Assembly (NCBI GenBank): GCA_937898265.1
Contig: CALEJM010000106.1
Location: 1-10,086, forward strand
Direction: 5' to 3'
DNA from: an uncultured Porphyromonadaceae bacterium
GTDB lineage: Bacteria; Bacteroidota; Bacteroidia; Bacteroidales; Paludibacteraceae
Length of the DNA: 10,086 bases
Under the pieces are notes generated by a model. The model was not told the DNA's origin. It did no database searches and saw only the letters and a program-made list of their open reading frames with translations. Shown piece by piece: positions 1 to 8,100 of the stretch. A program made the translations under genes and the position numbers. Every line of letters begins with the position of its first letter. Within the stretch, counting starts at the first letter, position 1.

Positions 1-2
1 AA

Positions 3-569
3 GGGAGCAGAACGCCAGCTATCGTGGCAGTCTGCTACGGCAACCGCAGCTTCGACAACGCCTTGATAGAACTGCGTGAAACGTTGACGCCCAATAGCTT
101 CCACGTCGTAGGCGCCTTGGCTATTCCGTCGGAACACGCCTTCAGCCATCTGCTTGCCCCCAGCCGTCCGAACGCTGCCGACCTCCAGAGAATCACCGAC
201 GCGGTCAGTCAGATGGTTCTTTGCGACGAAGCAAGTCAGCATGAGACACTACCACTCCCTGGCGAATGGCCGTGCAACTACTACGTGCCGAAAGGGGAAG
301 ACCACCAACCGGTCAATTTCCTAAAGGCGAAGCCCGTAACCAACACCGAGCGATGCACCCGTTGCGGACTTTGCGCCCAACACTGCCCCATGGGCTCCAT
401 CTCACAGACCGACCCCACAACCATTGAAGGCATCTGCATCAAATGCCACAGTTGCATACGTCGCTGTCCGAACCACGCCAAGCAGTTTGACGACCAGCAA
501 TTTGCGTCGCACGTCAAGATGTTGGAACACGAATTTACTGCCGAAAAAGCGCTTGAGATTTTTCTTTAG
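3..569 (+). CDS. EFR1-family flavodoxin/ferredoxin fusion protein, 5' partial
   Basis: The reading frame is open from the window edge, so the start lies upstream. A GTG at 24 is an internal valine codon within a conserved stretch (TPAIVAVCYGNRSFDNAL) and is probably not the start. That stretch resembles the end of the flavodoxin-like domain of EFR1 proteins, where YGNR and a following acidic/aromatic pair recur. The C-terminal part carries two complete CxxCxxCxxxC motifs, at 354-386 (CTRCGLCAQHCP) and 435-467 (CIKCHSCIRRCP), each expected to bind one [4Fe-4S] cluster. The protein is therefore likely a cytoplasmic electron carrier with an FMN-type domain feeding a two-cluster ferredoxin; the physiological partner is unknown. 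No terminator is evident after the stop, and the next gene starts 88 bases on behind its own promoter-like element. Family assignment is good; function in the cell is inference. Confidence 0.82.
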   Translation, partial: GSRTPAIVAVCYGNRSFDNALIELRETLTPNSFHVVGALAIPSEHAFSHLLAPSRPNAADLQRITDAVSQMVLCDEASQHETLPLPGEWPCNYYVPKGEDHQPVNFLKAKPVTNTERCTRCGLCAQHCPMGSISQTDPTTIEGICIKCHSCIRRCPNHAKQFDDQQFASHVKMLEHEFTAEKALEIFL

Positions 570-611
570 AAAAACATCGGCAATCAAGACAGATAATAAC
601 AAAAGATTTCA

Positions 612-619
612 TACTTTTG
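612..619 (+). promoter_or_regulatory. Bacteroidota-type -7 element upstream of the FKBP genes
   Basis: TACTTTTG matches the Bacteroidota -7 consensus TAnnTTTG exactly and is followed by C, as often seen. Transcription would begin near 623, giving a leader of about 35 bases. No clear TTTG -33 element is present 19-21 bases upstream, so this is a partial match. Confidence 0.55.
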
Positions 620-657
620 CAAGTTGAATAACAAGCACAAAAAACAAATAATAAAAC

Positions 658-1251
658 ATGGATAAAACAAGCTACGCATTGGGCCTCAGCTTTGGTCAAA
701 TGCTTCGCCAACAAGGCGTTAAAGGTATCAACTACAACGATTTCGCTGCAGGTATCGAAGCCATGTGCGAAGGCAAAGAGCCACAAATCTCTTTGGACGA
801 AGCACGCACATTGCTCAACGAATATGCCAATAAAGTAGAAGAAGAACAGAAAAAACAGTTCGCCGAAATCAAGAAAATCAACGAAGACTTCTTGGTTGAG
901 AACAAAAAACGCGACGGCGTGACCACCACAGCCTCTGGTCTTCAATACGAAGTACTCACCGAAGGCAACGGTGAGAAACCAACCACCAAAGACCGCGTCA
1001 AAGTTCACTACGAAGGCAAACTCATCGACGGCACCGTATTCGACAGTTCAGTGCGTCGCGGCGAGCCAGCCGTATTCGGTCTCACACAAGTTATCTCCGG
1101 TTGGACCGAGGCACTCCAACTCATGCCTGTTGGTTCAAAATATCGTCTCTACCTCCCATCAGAACTCGCTTACGGCGAGCAAGGCGCTGGCGAAATCAAG
1201 CCATTCTCTACCCTGATTTTCGAAGTAGAGCTCTTAGGTATCGAAAAATAA
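658..1251 (+). CDS. FKBP-type peptidyl-prolyl cis-trans isomerase, non-secreted
   Basis: The 197-residue product catalyses cis-trans isomerisation of Xaa-Pro bonds and probably acts as a folding chaperone. Residues 1-60 match the helical FKBP N-terminal dimerisation module (SYALGLSFGQML, later NEYANK). A charged helix runs from about 60 to 87, and the FKBP catalytic domain spans about 90-195. The pocket residues known from FKBP12 appear conserved: Y118, F128-D129, F140, V145-I146, W149, Y172 and F188. There is no signal peptide or lipobox, so it is predicted cytoplasmic. The ATG at 658 is preceded by an A-rich leader and lies about 40 bases after a -7 element. A second FKBP gene starts 22 bases after the stop with no terminator between, so the two are probably co-transcribed. 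Confidence 0.93.
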   Translation: MDKTSYALGLSFGQMLRQQGVKGINYNDFAAGIEAMCEGKEPQISLDEARTLLNEYANKVEEEQKKQFAEIKKINEDFLVENKKRDGVTTTASGLQYEVLTEGNGEKPTTKDRVKVHYEGKLIDGTVFDSSVRRGEPAVFGLTQVISGWTEALQLMPVGSKYRLYLPSELAYGEQGAGEIKPFSTLIFEVELLGIEK

Positions 1252-1273
1252 ACACTTATCAATAAACAGAAAA

Positions 1274-2539
1274 ATGAAAAAGATTTTCAACGTAGTGTGC
1301 ATCGCTCTTGCCATCGTAGCAATGACAGCTTGCACATTCAAACAAAAGGCAGAGAAAGTAACTCTTGCCAACGAGGTTGACTCTGTAAGCTATGCCTTCG
1401 GTATGCAACAGGGTGAATTCATCGCAAACTACATGCTCACCGACAAAGACGACGCTTACGTCAACACCTTCATCAAGGCTTTCCGTGAGAGCTTCCACGA
1501 GGCTACCCCACAAGAGGAGTTCGAGAACAGCGTACTCACCTTCGGTTTCCAAGTTGGTAGCGACCTCCGCAACGGCTTCTTCCAAGGCGACTCAACCTTC
1601 ACTTTGAAGAAAGACCTCTTGATCGACAACATCCTCAAAGGCATGAAAGGCGAATTCAGCGAGGAAGAAATCCAAAACTTCCAAATGAACTTCCAACGCT
1701 TGTTGATGGACCAAACACAACGTTCTGCTGAGCAACTCGACTCAATGAACATCGCTTTCGGCGCCCTCAACGGCAACAGCGTGAAGAGCTTCATCGACTT
1801 CACCAACAACGACAGCTGCACCTTCGACCCAGCTGCTTGCGCTGAGAAGAAATTCCAAGAAGGCTTGAAATACGCTAAAAACAAAAACAACGAAGCTAAA
1901 CTCCAAGGCAAAACCGTAGCAGGCCAACTCTTTGGCATGATCCACGAGATGCCAAACCTCCAAATCGAAGGCTTCCAATGCAGCGAAGAGATGGTTAAAG
2001 CTGGTGTTATCAACGCCCTCGTAGGCGACGAGACCATCTTCACCACCGAAGAGGCAAGCAACTTCTACAACACCTACGCAGAGGAGAAGCACAAAGCAAA
2101 ACTCGAGTTTGAGTTTGCTGACAACCGCGCTGCTGGCGAAGCTTTCCTTGCTGAGAACAAAGAGAAAGAAGGCGTAATCACCACCGAGAGCGGCTTGCAA
2201 TATCGAGTCATCAAGATGGGTAAAGGCGCTATGCCAACCACAGCCGACAAAGTGAAAGTTCACTACCACGGCACTTTGATTGACGGCACCGTATTCGACA
2301 GCTCAGTAGAGCGTGGCGAACCAGCTGAATTCGGCGTAACTCAAGTTATCGCTGGTTGGACCGAGGTACTTCAATTGATGCCTGTTGGTTCAAAATTCAA
2401 AGTATTCATCCCATATCAACTCGCTTACGGCGAACGCGACATGGGCACCATCAAACCTTTCTCTGCTTTGATTTTCGACGTTGAGTTGCTCGACATCCTC
2501 GGTGACGTGAAACAAGACGCTATGAACATCATCAAATAA
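1274..2539 (+). CDS. FKBP-type peptidyl-prolyl isomerase lipoprotein with repeated N-terminal modules
   Basis: The 421-residue product begins with a lipoprotein signal (MKKIFNVVCIALAIVAMTAC), giving Cys20 as the lipidated residue, so it should be membrane anchored outside the cytoplasm. The catalytic domain is at about 303-407 with an intact pocket: Y331, F341-D342, F353, V358-I359, W362, Y385 and F401. It closely resembles the catalytic domain of the preceding gene. The N-terminal region, about 280 residues, is much longer than the single ~60-90-residue FKBP_N module usual in Mip/FkpA-like proteins. It appears to hold three versions of that module, starting near residues 36 (DSVSYAFGMQQGEF), 85 (NSVLTFGFQVGSDL) and 212 (GKTVAGQLFGMIHE). 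The likely role is periplasmic or outer-membrane protein folding. Codon use is strongly biased to C-ending codons such as AAC, TTC and GAC, suggesting high expression. The gene is followed by a strong hairpin. Confidence 0.92.
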   Translation: MKKIFNVVCIALAIVAMTACTFKQKAEKVTLANEVDSVSYAFGMQQGEFIANYMLTDKDDAYVNTFIKAFRESFHEATPQEEFENSVLTFGFQVGSDLRNGFFQGDSTFTLKKDLLIDNILKGMKGEFSEEEIQNFQMNFQRLLMDQTQRSAEQLDSMNIAFGALNGNSVKSFIDFTNNDSCTFDPAACAEKKFQEGLKYAKNKNNEAKLQGKTVAGQLFGMIHEMPNLQIEGFQCSEEMVKAGVINALVGDETIFTTEEASNFYNTYAEEKHKAKLEFEFADNRAAGEAFLAENKEKEGVITTESGLQYRVIKMGKGAMPTTADKVKVHYHGTLIDGTVFDSSVERGEPAEFGVTQVIAGWTEVLQLMPVGSKFKVFIPYQLAYGERDMGTIKPFSALIFDVELLDILGDVKQDAMNIIK

Positions 2540-2555
2540 GAGTTCCCCAACATAA

Positions 2556-2591
2556 AAAAAACGTACGATTGTTCTCAATCGTACGTTTTTT
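2556..2591 (+). terminator. Strong intergenic hairpin with A/T flanks after the FKBP lipoprotein gene
   Basis: A perfect inverted repeat (arms 2556-2571 and 2576-2591, loop TTCT) has a core of ACGTACGATTG and its complement, extended by an A-run pairing with a T-run. It has the form of an intrinsic terminator for the FKBP genes. The next start codon is only 21 bases away with no visible promoter between, so partial termination or an RNA-stability role is also possible. Confidence 0.8.
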
Positions 2592-2612
2592 CATATCAAC
2601 ACACCAACAACT

Positions 2613-3380
2613 ATGAAACATCTATTTCTCAGCATGCTCCTTGCCGTCAGCGTTCTCATTGCATGCGGAGCAACCACACAAGAAGAGAGCGCCACAGAGC
2701 AGACCGTAGACACAACGGTGGTAGAGACCACGCCACAAAACACCATTGAGATTGTCGAGACCGTCAACCTCAAGGTCTACTACCCTAACTTCAGTCGCAT
2801 CGACCTCGTCTGCGGAACTATGCCCGCAAAGAGCGACACCAACGTCATCTTTGTTGCAGAAGCAGCCTTCACTGCTGCACTGCTCGACTCTTTCGTCCAC
2901 ACCAACATCATCGGTCCCCATGTTTCAGGCGGCACCTACTACAAAGGCTGCGGCAACGGCTACACCACCTGGTTTTCCTATGCCAACGGCAAGGCAGAGT
3001 TCCACACAGGATTAAACCTCACAGCCCGCACCGCCATGTTAGACAAAACAGCACAACAAGGTGGCATGGCTTTCACGCAATTTATGCCTATCTACAACAA
3101 CAAAGTGACCAATTCTCAGCCTTACAAGAGCGACCCGGTCAACGAATATCGTTGCCTATGCGAAGACAAAGAGGGACGCATCTGCATTGCCGACGGCAAG
3201 CGTCTTCCCTTCAGTCAATTCCGTGCTGCACTCCTTGCCTATGGCATGAAACATGCCCTCTACCTCGATATGGGCACTGGCTGGAACTACTCGTGGTATC
3301 GCGACTCCGATGGCAAAGTTCATCTCATCCACGACAAACGGACGAAATACACAACCAATTGGGTCACCTTCTACAAATAA
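2613..3380 (+). CDS. Lipoprotein of unknown function; weak resemblance to DUF2233/NAGPA phosphodiester glycosidases
   Basis: The 255-residue product has a lipoprotein signal (MKHLFLSMLLAVSVLIAC) with Cys18 as lipidation site. A Thr/Glu/Gln-rich linker of about 30 residues follows, then a globular domain from about 50 to 255. I do not recognise the family with confidence. The pattern of a strand with 'NVIFVAEAAFT' (78-87), a Gly-rich turn, and near the end 'LPFSQFRAALLAYGMKHALYLDMGTGWN' (two pieces, 198-212 and 213-225) recalls the DUF2233/NAGPA fold. That fold has a helix selecting 'L...G...ALNLDGG' before the active-site turn, but the usual double Gly is altered here. It could equally be an uncharacterised Bacteroidales lipoprotein. 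The gene sits 21 bases after the FKBP hairpin and ends before a terminator shared with the convergent ferredoxin gene. Confidence 0.85.
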   Translation: MKHLFLSMLLAVSVLIACGATTQEESATEQTVDTTVVETTPQNTIEIVETVNLKVYYPNFSRIDLVCGTMPAKSDTNVIFVAEAAFTAALLDSFVHTNIIGPHVSGGTYYKGCGNGYTTWFSYANGKAEFHTGLNLTARTAMLDKTAQQGGMAFTQFMPIYNNKVTNSQPYKSDPVNEYRCLCEDKEGRICIADGKRLPFSQFRAALLAYGMKHALYLDMGTGWNYSWYRDSDGKVHLIHDKRTKYTTNWVTFYK

Positions 3381-3387
3381 AGACACA

Positions 3388-3419
3388 AAAAACACCATCT
3401 TTTGCAAGATGGTGTTTTT
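3388..3419. terminator. Bidirectional intrinsic terminator between convergent genes
   Basis: Arms 3388-3401 and 3406-3419 (core ACACCATCTT and its complement) enclose a 4-base loop. T-rich tails follow on the plus strand (to about 3425), and the A-run on the left serves as a T-run on the minus strand. It lies 7 bases after the lipoprotein stop and 38 bases after the end of the minus-strand ferredoxin gene, so it can serve both. Confidence 0.88.
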
Positions 3420-3457
3420 CTTTTCTTACAACTACCGACAGAGTCGGCAAGAAGTAA

Positions 3458-3628
3458 TTATTCAGCTGGGTGGATAGCCTCAGATGGGCAAACGTCGGCA
3501 CAAGTACCGCAGTCTACACATGCATTTGGGTCGATTTTGTAGATATCACCCTCTGAAATAGCGCTTGATGGGCACTCGCCGATGCAGGTACCGCAAGCTA
3601 CACAATCGTCTGAAATTACGTAAGCCAT
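3458..3628 (-). CDS. Two-cluster 2[4Fe-4S] ferredoxin
   Basis: This is a 56-residue bacterial-type ferredoxin starting MAYVISDDCVACGTC. Cys9, 12, 15 and 19 and Cys37, 40, 43 and 47 form two CxxCxxCxxxCP motifs in pseudo-twofold repeat, as in clostridial ferredoxin. It is acidic, small and cytoplasmic, and carries low-potential electrons for anaerobic enzymes such as pyruvate:ferredoxin oxidoreductase; the specific partner is not shown here. The frame extends upstream to 3763, but the 3628 start is preferred. It matches the length of the family, and a near-consensus promoter lies inside the longer version. It is the only minus-strand gene in the window, convergent with the lipoprotein gene and divergent from porT. 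Confidence 0.96.
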   Translation of the reverse strand: MAYVISDDCVACGTCIGECPSSAISEGDIYKIDPNACVDCGTCADVCPSEAIHPAE

Positions 3629-3671
3629 AGTGTTGTTTGTTATTAGTTTATTTGTATGAAAAATTATGGGA

Positions 3672-3703
3672 CAAAGGTAGGCAATTCTTTGGAGTTGCAC
3701 AAA
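3672..3703 (-). promoter_or_regulatory. Bacteroidota -33/-7 promoter of the ferredoxin gene
   Basis: Read on the minus strand, TTTG (3703-3700) is followed after exactly 20 bases by TACCTTTG (3679-3672), matching the Bacteroidota consensus TTTG-N19-21-TAnnTTTG. Transcription would start near 3668, giving a leader of about 40 bases before the ATG at 3628. The full match and the abundant housekeeping product suggest strong constitutive expression. Confidence 0.85.
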
Positions 3704-3826
3704 CATTTTGCCAAATAAAATAGCATGAATATAATTATTCGTGTTCAACACAATAAAACGCACGATTTTACGTTATAGTTTATTGAGGTAAATAGTCAAA
3801 AAAAGCAGCTATTACCACCAAAGACA

Positions 3827-4525
3827 ATGTTCAAGAAAGCACTTTATACACTCCTCATAGCACTGTTGACCACCGCAAGCGTCAGCGCGCAGAATCTGCC
3901 CATGAGCGACCTCAAGACTGCGCACTTCGGCTTTACGCTGGGTATCAACATGATGGACTTCGGCATCAAGCAGAGTCTTCAAGAGATCAACGGTAAACTC
4001 TATCATGCCGACGTGGTGGGCATCACCCCAGGATTTACCGTTGGCGTTATCGGCGACCTCCGACTGGCAGAGTATTTCAATCTCCGACTCGTGCCCTGTC
4101 TCCATCTCGGCGACCGCTCACTCAGCTACAGCAACGAATCGGACGACGAGGTTATCCGCACCAACATCAAGAGTGCACTCATCACCGTACCGCTCTATAT
4201 TAAATATAGCGCGCCACGTCTCGACAACTACCGCATCTACCTCTTGGCTGGCGGCGGCATCTCGTTCGACCTCGCCCGCGACCGTCAGCGCCCCGTGCTG
4301 CTCAAACAGACCGACTACTATATCGAGTTCGGCGCAGGCTGCACTTTCTACCTCAAATACTTCCGTATCTCGCCAGAATTGAAGTATTCCATCGGTTTCA
4401 ACGACCTCCTCGTGCCAATCGACCAACGCGCCGGCGATGCCATCACCACAGATGAACACAAATTCACCAACGCGCTCAACAAACTCACATCCAGAATGTT
4501 TACCATCGTATTCAACTTCGAGTAA
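3827..4525 (+). CDS. porT: PorT-family outer-membrane beta-barrel protein, type IX secretion
   Basis: The 232-residue product starts with a typical signal peptide (MFKKALYTLLIALLTTASVSA, cleaved before QN) and ends in an aromatic residue plus acid (FNFE), near the usual C-terminal barrel signature. The mature part alternates hydrophobic strands and polar turns. It shows features I associate with PorT: FGFTLGINMMDF early, PGFTVGVIGDLRL, a strand with LRLVPCLHLGDRSLSYS, IKYSAPRLDNYRIYLLAGGG, and EFGAGCTFYLKYFRISPELKYS. PorT is an integral outer-membrane part of the type IX system, which exports adhesins and hydrolases carrying C-terminal sorting domains; the P. gingivalis protein is of similar length. 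It stands divergent from ferredoxin and upstream of rpsO, which has its own promoter. No convincing promoter or terminator was found for it. It could be another PorT-like barrel, but assignment to the family is firm. Confidence 0.85.
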   Translation: MFKKALYTLLIALLTTASVSAQNLPMSDLKTAHFGFTLGINMMDFGIKQSLQEINGKLYHADVVGITPGFTVGVIGDLRLAEYFNLRLVPCLHLGDRSLSYSNESDDEVIRTNIKSALITVPLYIKYSAPRLDNYRIYLLAGGGISFDLARDRQRPVLLKQTDYYIEFGAGCTFYLKYFRISPELKYSIGFNDLLVPIDQRAGDAITTDEHKFTNALNKLTSRMFTIVFNFE

Positions 4526-4564
4526 ACCCTTTTGGGAAAAGAAAACAAACAAAAAGGCGGAGCA

Positions 4565-4596
4565 TTTGGCAGAATAAAAAAAAAGCACTACCTTTG
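4565..4596 (+). promoter_or_regulatory. Bacteroidota -33/-7 promoter of rpsO
   Basis: TTTG at 4565-4568 and TACCTTTG at 4589-4596 are separated by 20 bases, an ideal match to the phylum consensus. The start of transcription is expected near 4600, leaving a leader of about 45 bases before the rpsO ATG. The -7 sequence is identical to that of the ferredoxin promoter in this window. Confidence 0.88.
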
Positions 4597-4644
4597 CACC
4601 CGCAAATTAGACAACATAATTATCACACTTAAACAAACATTTCT

Positions 4645-4914
4645 ATGTACTTAGACGCAGAGAAAAAGCAAGAAATCTTTGGTCAATACGGAAAGTCTAA
4701 CACTGACACCGGCTCACCTGAGGCTCAAGTGGCATTGTTTTCATACCGTATCAACCATCTTACTGAACACCTTCAGAAGAACCACAAAGATTATAGCACT
4801 GCGCGTGCATTGAAAGCTTTGGTAGGTAAACGTCGTCGTATGCTCGACTACTTGAAAGCTCAAGACATCGAACGCTACCGCGCTATCATCAAGGCTCTCA
4901 ACATCCGTAAATAA
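4645..4914 (+). CDS. rpsO: 30S ribosomal protein S15
   Basis: The 89-residue product has the standard length of S15 and its hallmarks. These are the early TGSPEAQVALFSYRINHLTEHL, the HKDYSTARALKALVGKRRRMLDYLK stretch (given in family terms as HxxDxxxxxxLxxLVxxRRxxLxYL), and a final helix ending LNIRK. S15 binds 16S rRNA directly and nucleates assembly of the platform of the small subunit. It is monocistronic here, with a full promoter 50 bases upstream and an intrinsic terminator 23 bases downstream. In several bacteria S15 represses its own translation by binding its leader; the short AT-rich leader here shows no obvious structure, so no such control is claimed. Confidence 0.98.
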   Translation: MYLDAEKKQEIFGQYGKSNTDTGSPEAQVALFSYRINHLTEHLQKNHKDYSTARALKALVGKRRRMLDYLKAQDIERYRAIIKALNIRK

Positions 4915-4937
4915 TTTCGGACACGCCAAAGGAAACG

Positions 4938-4976
4938 TCCCTCTTCTCCTCGCCGAGAAGGGGGATTTTCTTTTTA
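4938..4976 (+). terminator. Intrinsic terminator of rpsO
   Basis: Arms 4938-4948 (TCCCTCTTCTC) and 4955-4965 pair over 11 base pairs with one G·U, closing a 6-base loop. A TTTTCTTTTTA tract follows immediately. This is a classic rho-independent terminator and separates rpsO from the DUF2723 gene. Confidence 0.92.
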
Positions 4977-5045
4977 TACCACATATTATAGGAAAAGAAC
5001 GATAAAAAGTGGGTCAGAAAAGGGCGTTATCACGCGAAAAATAAT

Positions 5046-5053
5046 TACTTTTG
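5046..5053 (+). promoter_or_regulatory. Bacteroidota -7 element upstream of the DUF2723 gene
   Basis: TACTTTTG matches TAnnTTTG exactly and is followed by C. No good TTTG lies 19-21 bases upstream, so it is a one-box match, like the element at 612. Transcription would start near 5057, giving a leader of about 74 bases. The first part of that leader can form a small 5-base-pair hairpin (5054-5058 with 5068-5072). Confidence 0.55.
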
Positions 5054-5130
5054 CACCTTGATTCGGTAGGTGTGCGCCACAGCGAAATGCCACCGACAAC
5101 AAACTGCGTAAAAAAACAATCATAGACAAT

Positions 5131-8100
5131 ATGAAACAATACAAAATTCTAAACAACCTGGTTGGTTGGCTCACCTTCGCCATTGCGGCAGTGGTCTACC
5201 TCATGACCATTGAGCCAACAGGAAGTTTCTGGGATTGTGGTGAATTCACTGCTTCCGCCTATCGTCTGGAAGTAGGTCACCCACCTGGAGCACCATTCTT
5301 CATCTTAACAGCCCGACTCTTCACGCTGTTAGCCTCCGACGCCGCCCACGCTGCCATCATGGTCAACTCCATGTCGGCCATTATGAGTGCGCTCACCATC
5401 CTGTTCCTTTTCTGGACCATCACACACCTGGCCCGCAAAGTGATTATGAGAAAAGAGGAGGACTATACAGTCGGCAATATCATCGCCACACTCGGTGCAG
5501 GCGTAGTAGGTGCGTTGGCATACACATTCTCCGACACCTTCTGGTTCTCAGCCGTTGAGGCCGAGGTTTATGCCTACTCATCATTCTTCACCGCCATCGT
5601 GTTCTGGTGCATTTTGAAATGGGAAGACGCCGACGACAAGGGCGAGGCTTCACGCTGGATCATCCTGATTGCCTACCTCATGGGCTTGAGTATCGGTGTC
5701 CACCTGTTGAACCTCTTGACCATCCCTGCTATCGTCTTGGTTTACTTCTTCAAACGCAACGAGAAGATTACAGCCAAGGGCGTCATCATGTCGCTCATCG
5801 TGTCGGGCATCATCCTTTTGTCGGTGCTCTACGGTATGATTCCAGGCTTCACAAAAGTGGCTGGTAAATTCGAGTTGCTCTTCGTGAACACCCTCGGCTT
5901 GCCATTCAACAGCGGTCTGTTCTTCTACCTCATCTTCACCGCCGCCAGCATCATCTGGTCGCTTTGGGAGACACACACCGGCAAGAACCAACTCCGCGCC
6001 AACATCTCATTCTGTCTCAGTTTGATTCTCCTTGGCGTACCATTCCTTGCCAACAGCGTCATCCTCGGCATCCTGCTCACCTTGGTATTGGTTGGCATCG
6101 TGTTCTGGAAAAACTTCAACACCAAAGCACTCAACCTCATCATGATGTGCGCCATGGTGCTGATGGTTGGCTACTCTTCCTACGCCATGATTATGGTGCG
6201 CTCAGCTGCCAACCCTCCTATGGACCAAAACTCACCAGAAGACGTGTTTGCATTGCAAAGCTACCTCAACCGCGAGCAATACGGCGACCGTCCTCTGCTC
6301 TACGGACAGACCTTCAACTCACCTGAGATTCTTGAGGTTCAAGGCAAATACTGCCGTCCTATCGAGAAACTCGGCAAGGAGAAGCACGTGCGCAAGATTA
6401 AAGAGAGCGACAACGAGAAAGACAGCTACATCAGCGCTGGTCGCCAGACCGTAGGCTACGAGATGGACCCACGCTTCAACATGCTCTTCCCACGTATGTA
6501 CAGCACCAACGGTCGTCACATCGACGCCTACAAAGCATGGGGCAACGTGCGCGGCGAGCGTATCACTGTCGACCGCTGCGGACAACCTGAGGTGCGCATC
6601 AAGCCAACCTTCGGCGAAAACCTCTTGTTCTTCTTCAGCTATCAGTGCAACTTCATGTACTGGCGCTACTTCATGTGGAACTTCGTTGGTCGTCAAAACG
6701 ATATCCAAGGTCATGGCGAATTGGACCACGGCAACTGGATTTCAGGCATCAAGTTTATCGACAACGCCCGTCTTGGCAATCAGGAGACACTCCCAGAATC
6801 ACTCAAGAACAACAAAGGACACAACAAATACTACTTCTTGCCTCTGCTCTTGGGTCTGCTCGGCATCAGCTGGCAGCTCACCACCAGCAAACACAGCAAG
6901 GAGCATTTCTGGGTAACCTTCGCTCTCTTCTTCCTCACCGGTATCGCCATCGTTATCTACCTGAACCAGACTCCATACCAGCCACGTGAGCGTGACTACG
7001 CCTACGCCGGCTCGTTCTATGCGTTCTGTATCTGGGTTGGTCTTGGCGTAACTGCTTTGTGGCAAGTGCTCCGCTCTGTCAAACTCCCTTCAACGGTTTC
7101 TGCCTTGGTGGCTACCGTGGCTTGCCTTGGTGTGCCAGCCCTCATGGCTGCCGAAAACTGGGACGACCACGACCGCTCCAACCGCTACATCAGTCGCGAC
7201 ACGGGTGCCAACTACCTCAACACCTGCGAGGAGAACGCCATCTTGTTCTGTAACGGCGACAACGATACCTTCCCACTCTGGTACAACCAGGATGTCGAGG
7301 GCGTGGCTACCAACGCTCGTGTCTGCAACCTCTCTTATCTGCAGACCGACTGGTACATCAACCAGATGAAGCGTGGTTACTATGAGTCAGCACCACTGCC
7401 AATCAACTGGAAGCAAACCGAGTATATGGACGGACGCCTCGACGTGGCACGTGTGACCAACGAGCGCGAATACCTCCTTCTCAGCGAGGCCATCGACCTC
7501 TTGAAACAAGGCTACAAACTTGAGAACGGCATCGGCACCGTACCTTCACAAACACTCGTCATCCCTGTGGATCGCGACGAGGTAGTGAAAAACGGCGTCT
7601 TGGCCGAGGACGACTCAACCTGCGTCAAAGCCATGGTCATCAAACTCGGCAGCATGTTGCGCAAGAGCGACATCATGTTGTTGGAGATGATCAACTCAGG
7701 TCACTGGGAACGCCCAATCTACATCTCTTCTACCGTAGGCGAGGAGTTCTATCCAGCCTTGCAGAAGTACATGCAGTTGGAAGGTTATGCTTACCGCATC
7801 GTGCCTGCTGAACGCAACCAAGGTGTGGACGTCGACAAATGCTACGACGCCTTCATCAACAAGTTCAAATACGGCAACATGAACGACCCTAAAGTCTACA
7901 TCGACGAGAACACCATGCGCACCTGCAAAACCATGCGTATCTATATCGGCGAATTGGCCAACGCCCTCATCAACAAAGGCGACACCGTTCGCACACGCGA
8001 AGTCCTCGACTTCTGCGTCGAGCAGATTCCGTTCTCTACCGTGCCTTACGACTACAGCTCAAACCGCATCGCCATGTCCTACTATCGCATCGGCGAGAAC

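Noticed and set aside
560..576. Short hairpin around the EFR1 stop codon (TTTTTC with GAAAAA)
   Set aside because: Only A/T-rich pairs with one G-C, no downstream T-run; unlikely to stop transcription.
1027..2396. Repeated DNA words shared by the two FKBP genes, considered as a mobile repeat
   Set aside because: The identical words fall at equivalent codons of conserved catalytic motifs; homology of the two genes explains them.
3458..3763. Longer, 101-residue version of the ferredoxin gene
   Set aside because: The extra 45 N-terminal residues have no resemblance to ferredoxins, and a full -33/-7 promoter lies inside the extension, so a transcript would start after it.
4530..4545. Small inverted repeat after porT (CTTTT GGG AAAAG)
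   Set aside because: Five weak base pairs with a three-base loop and no T-run; not a credible terminator.
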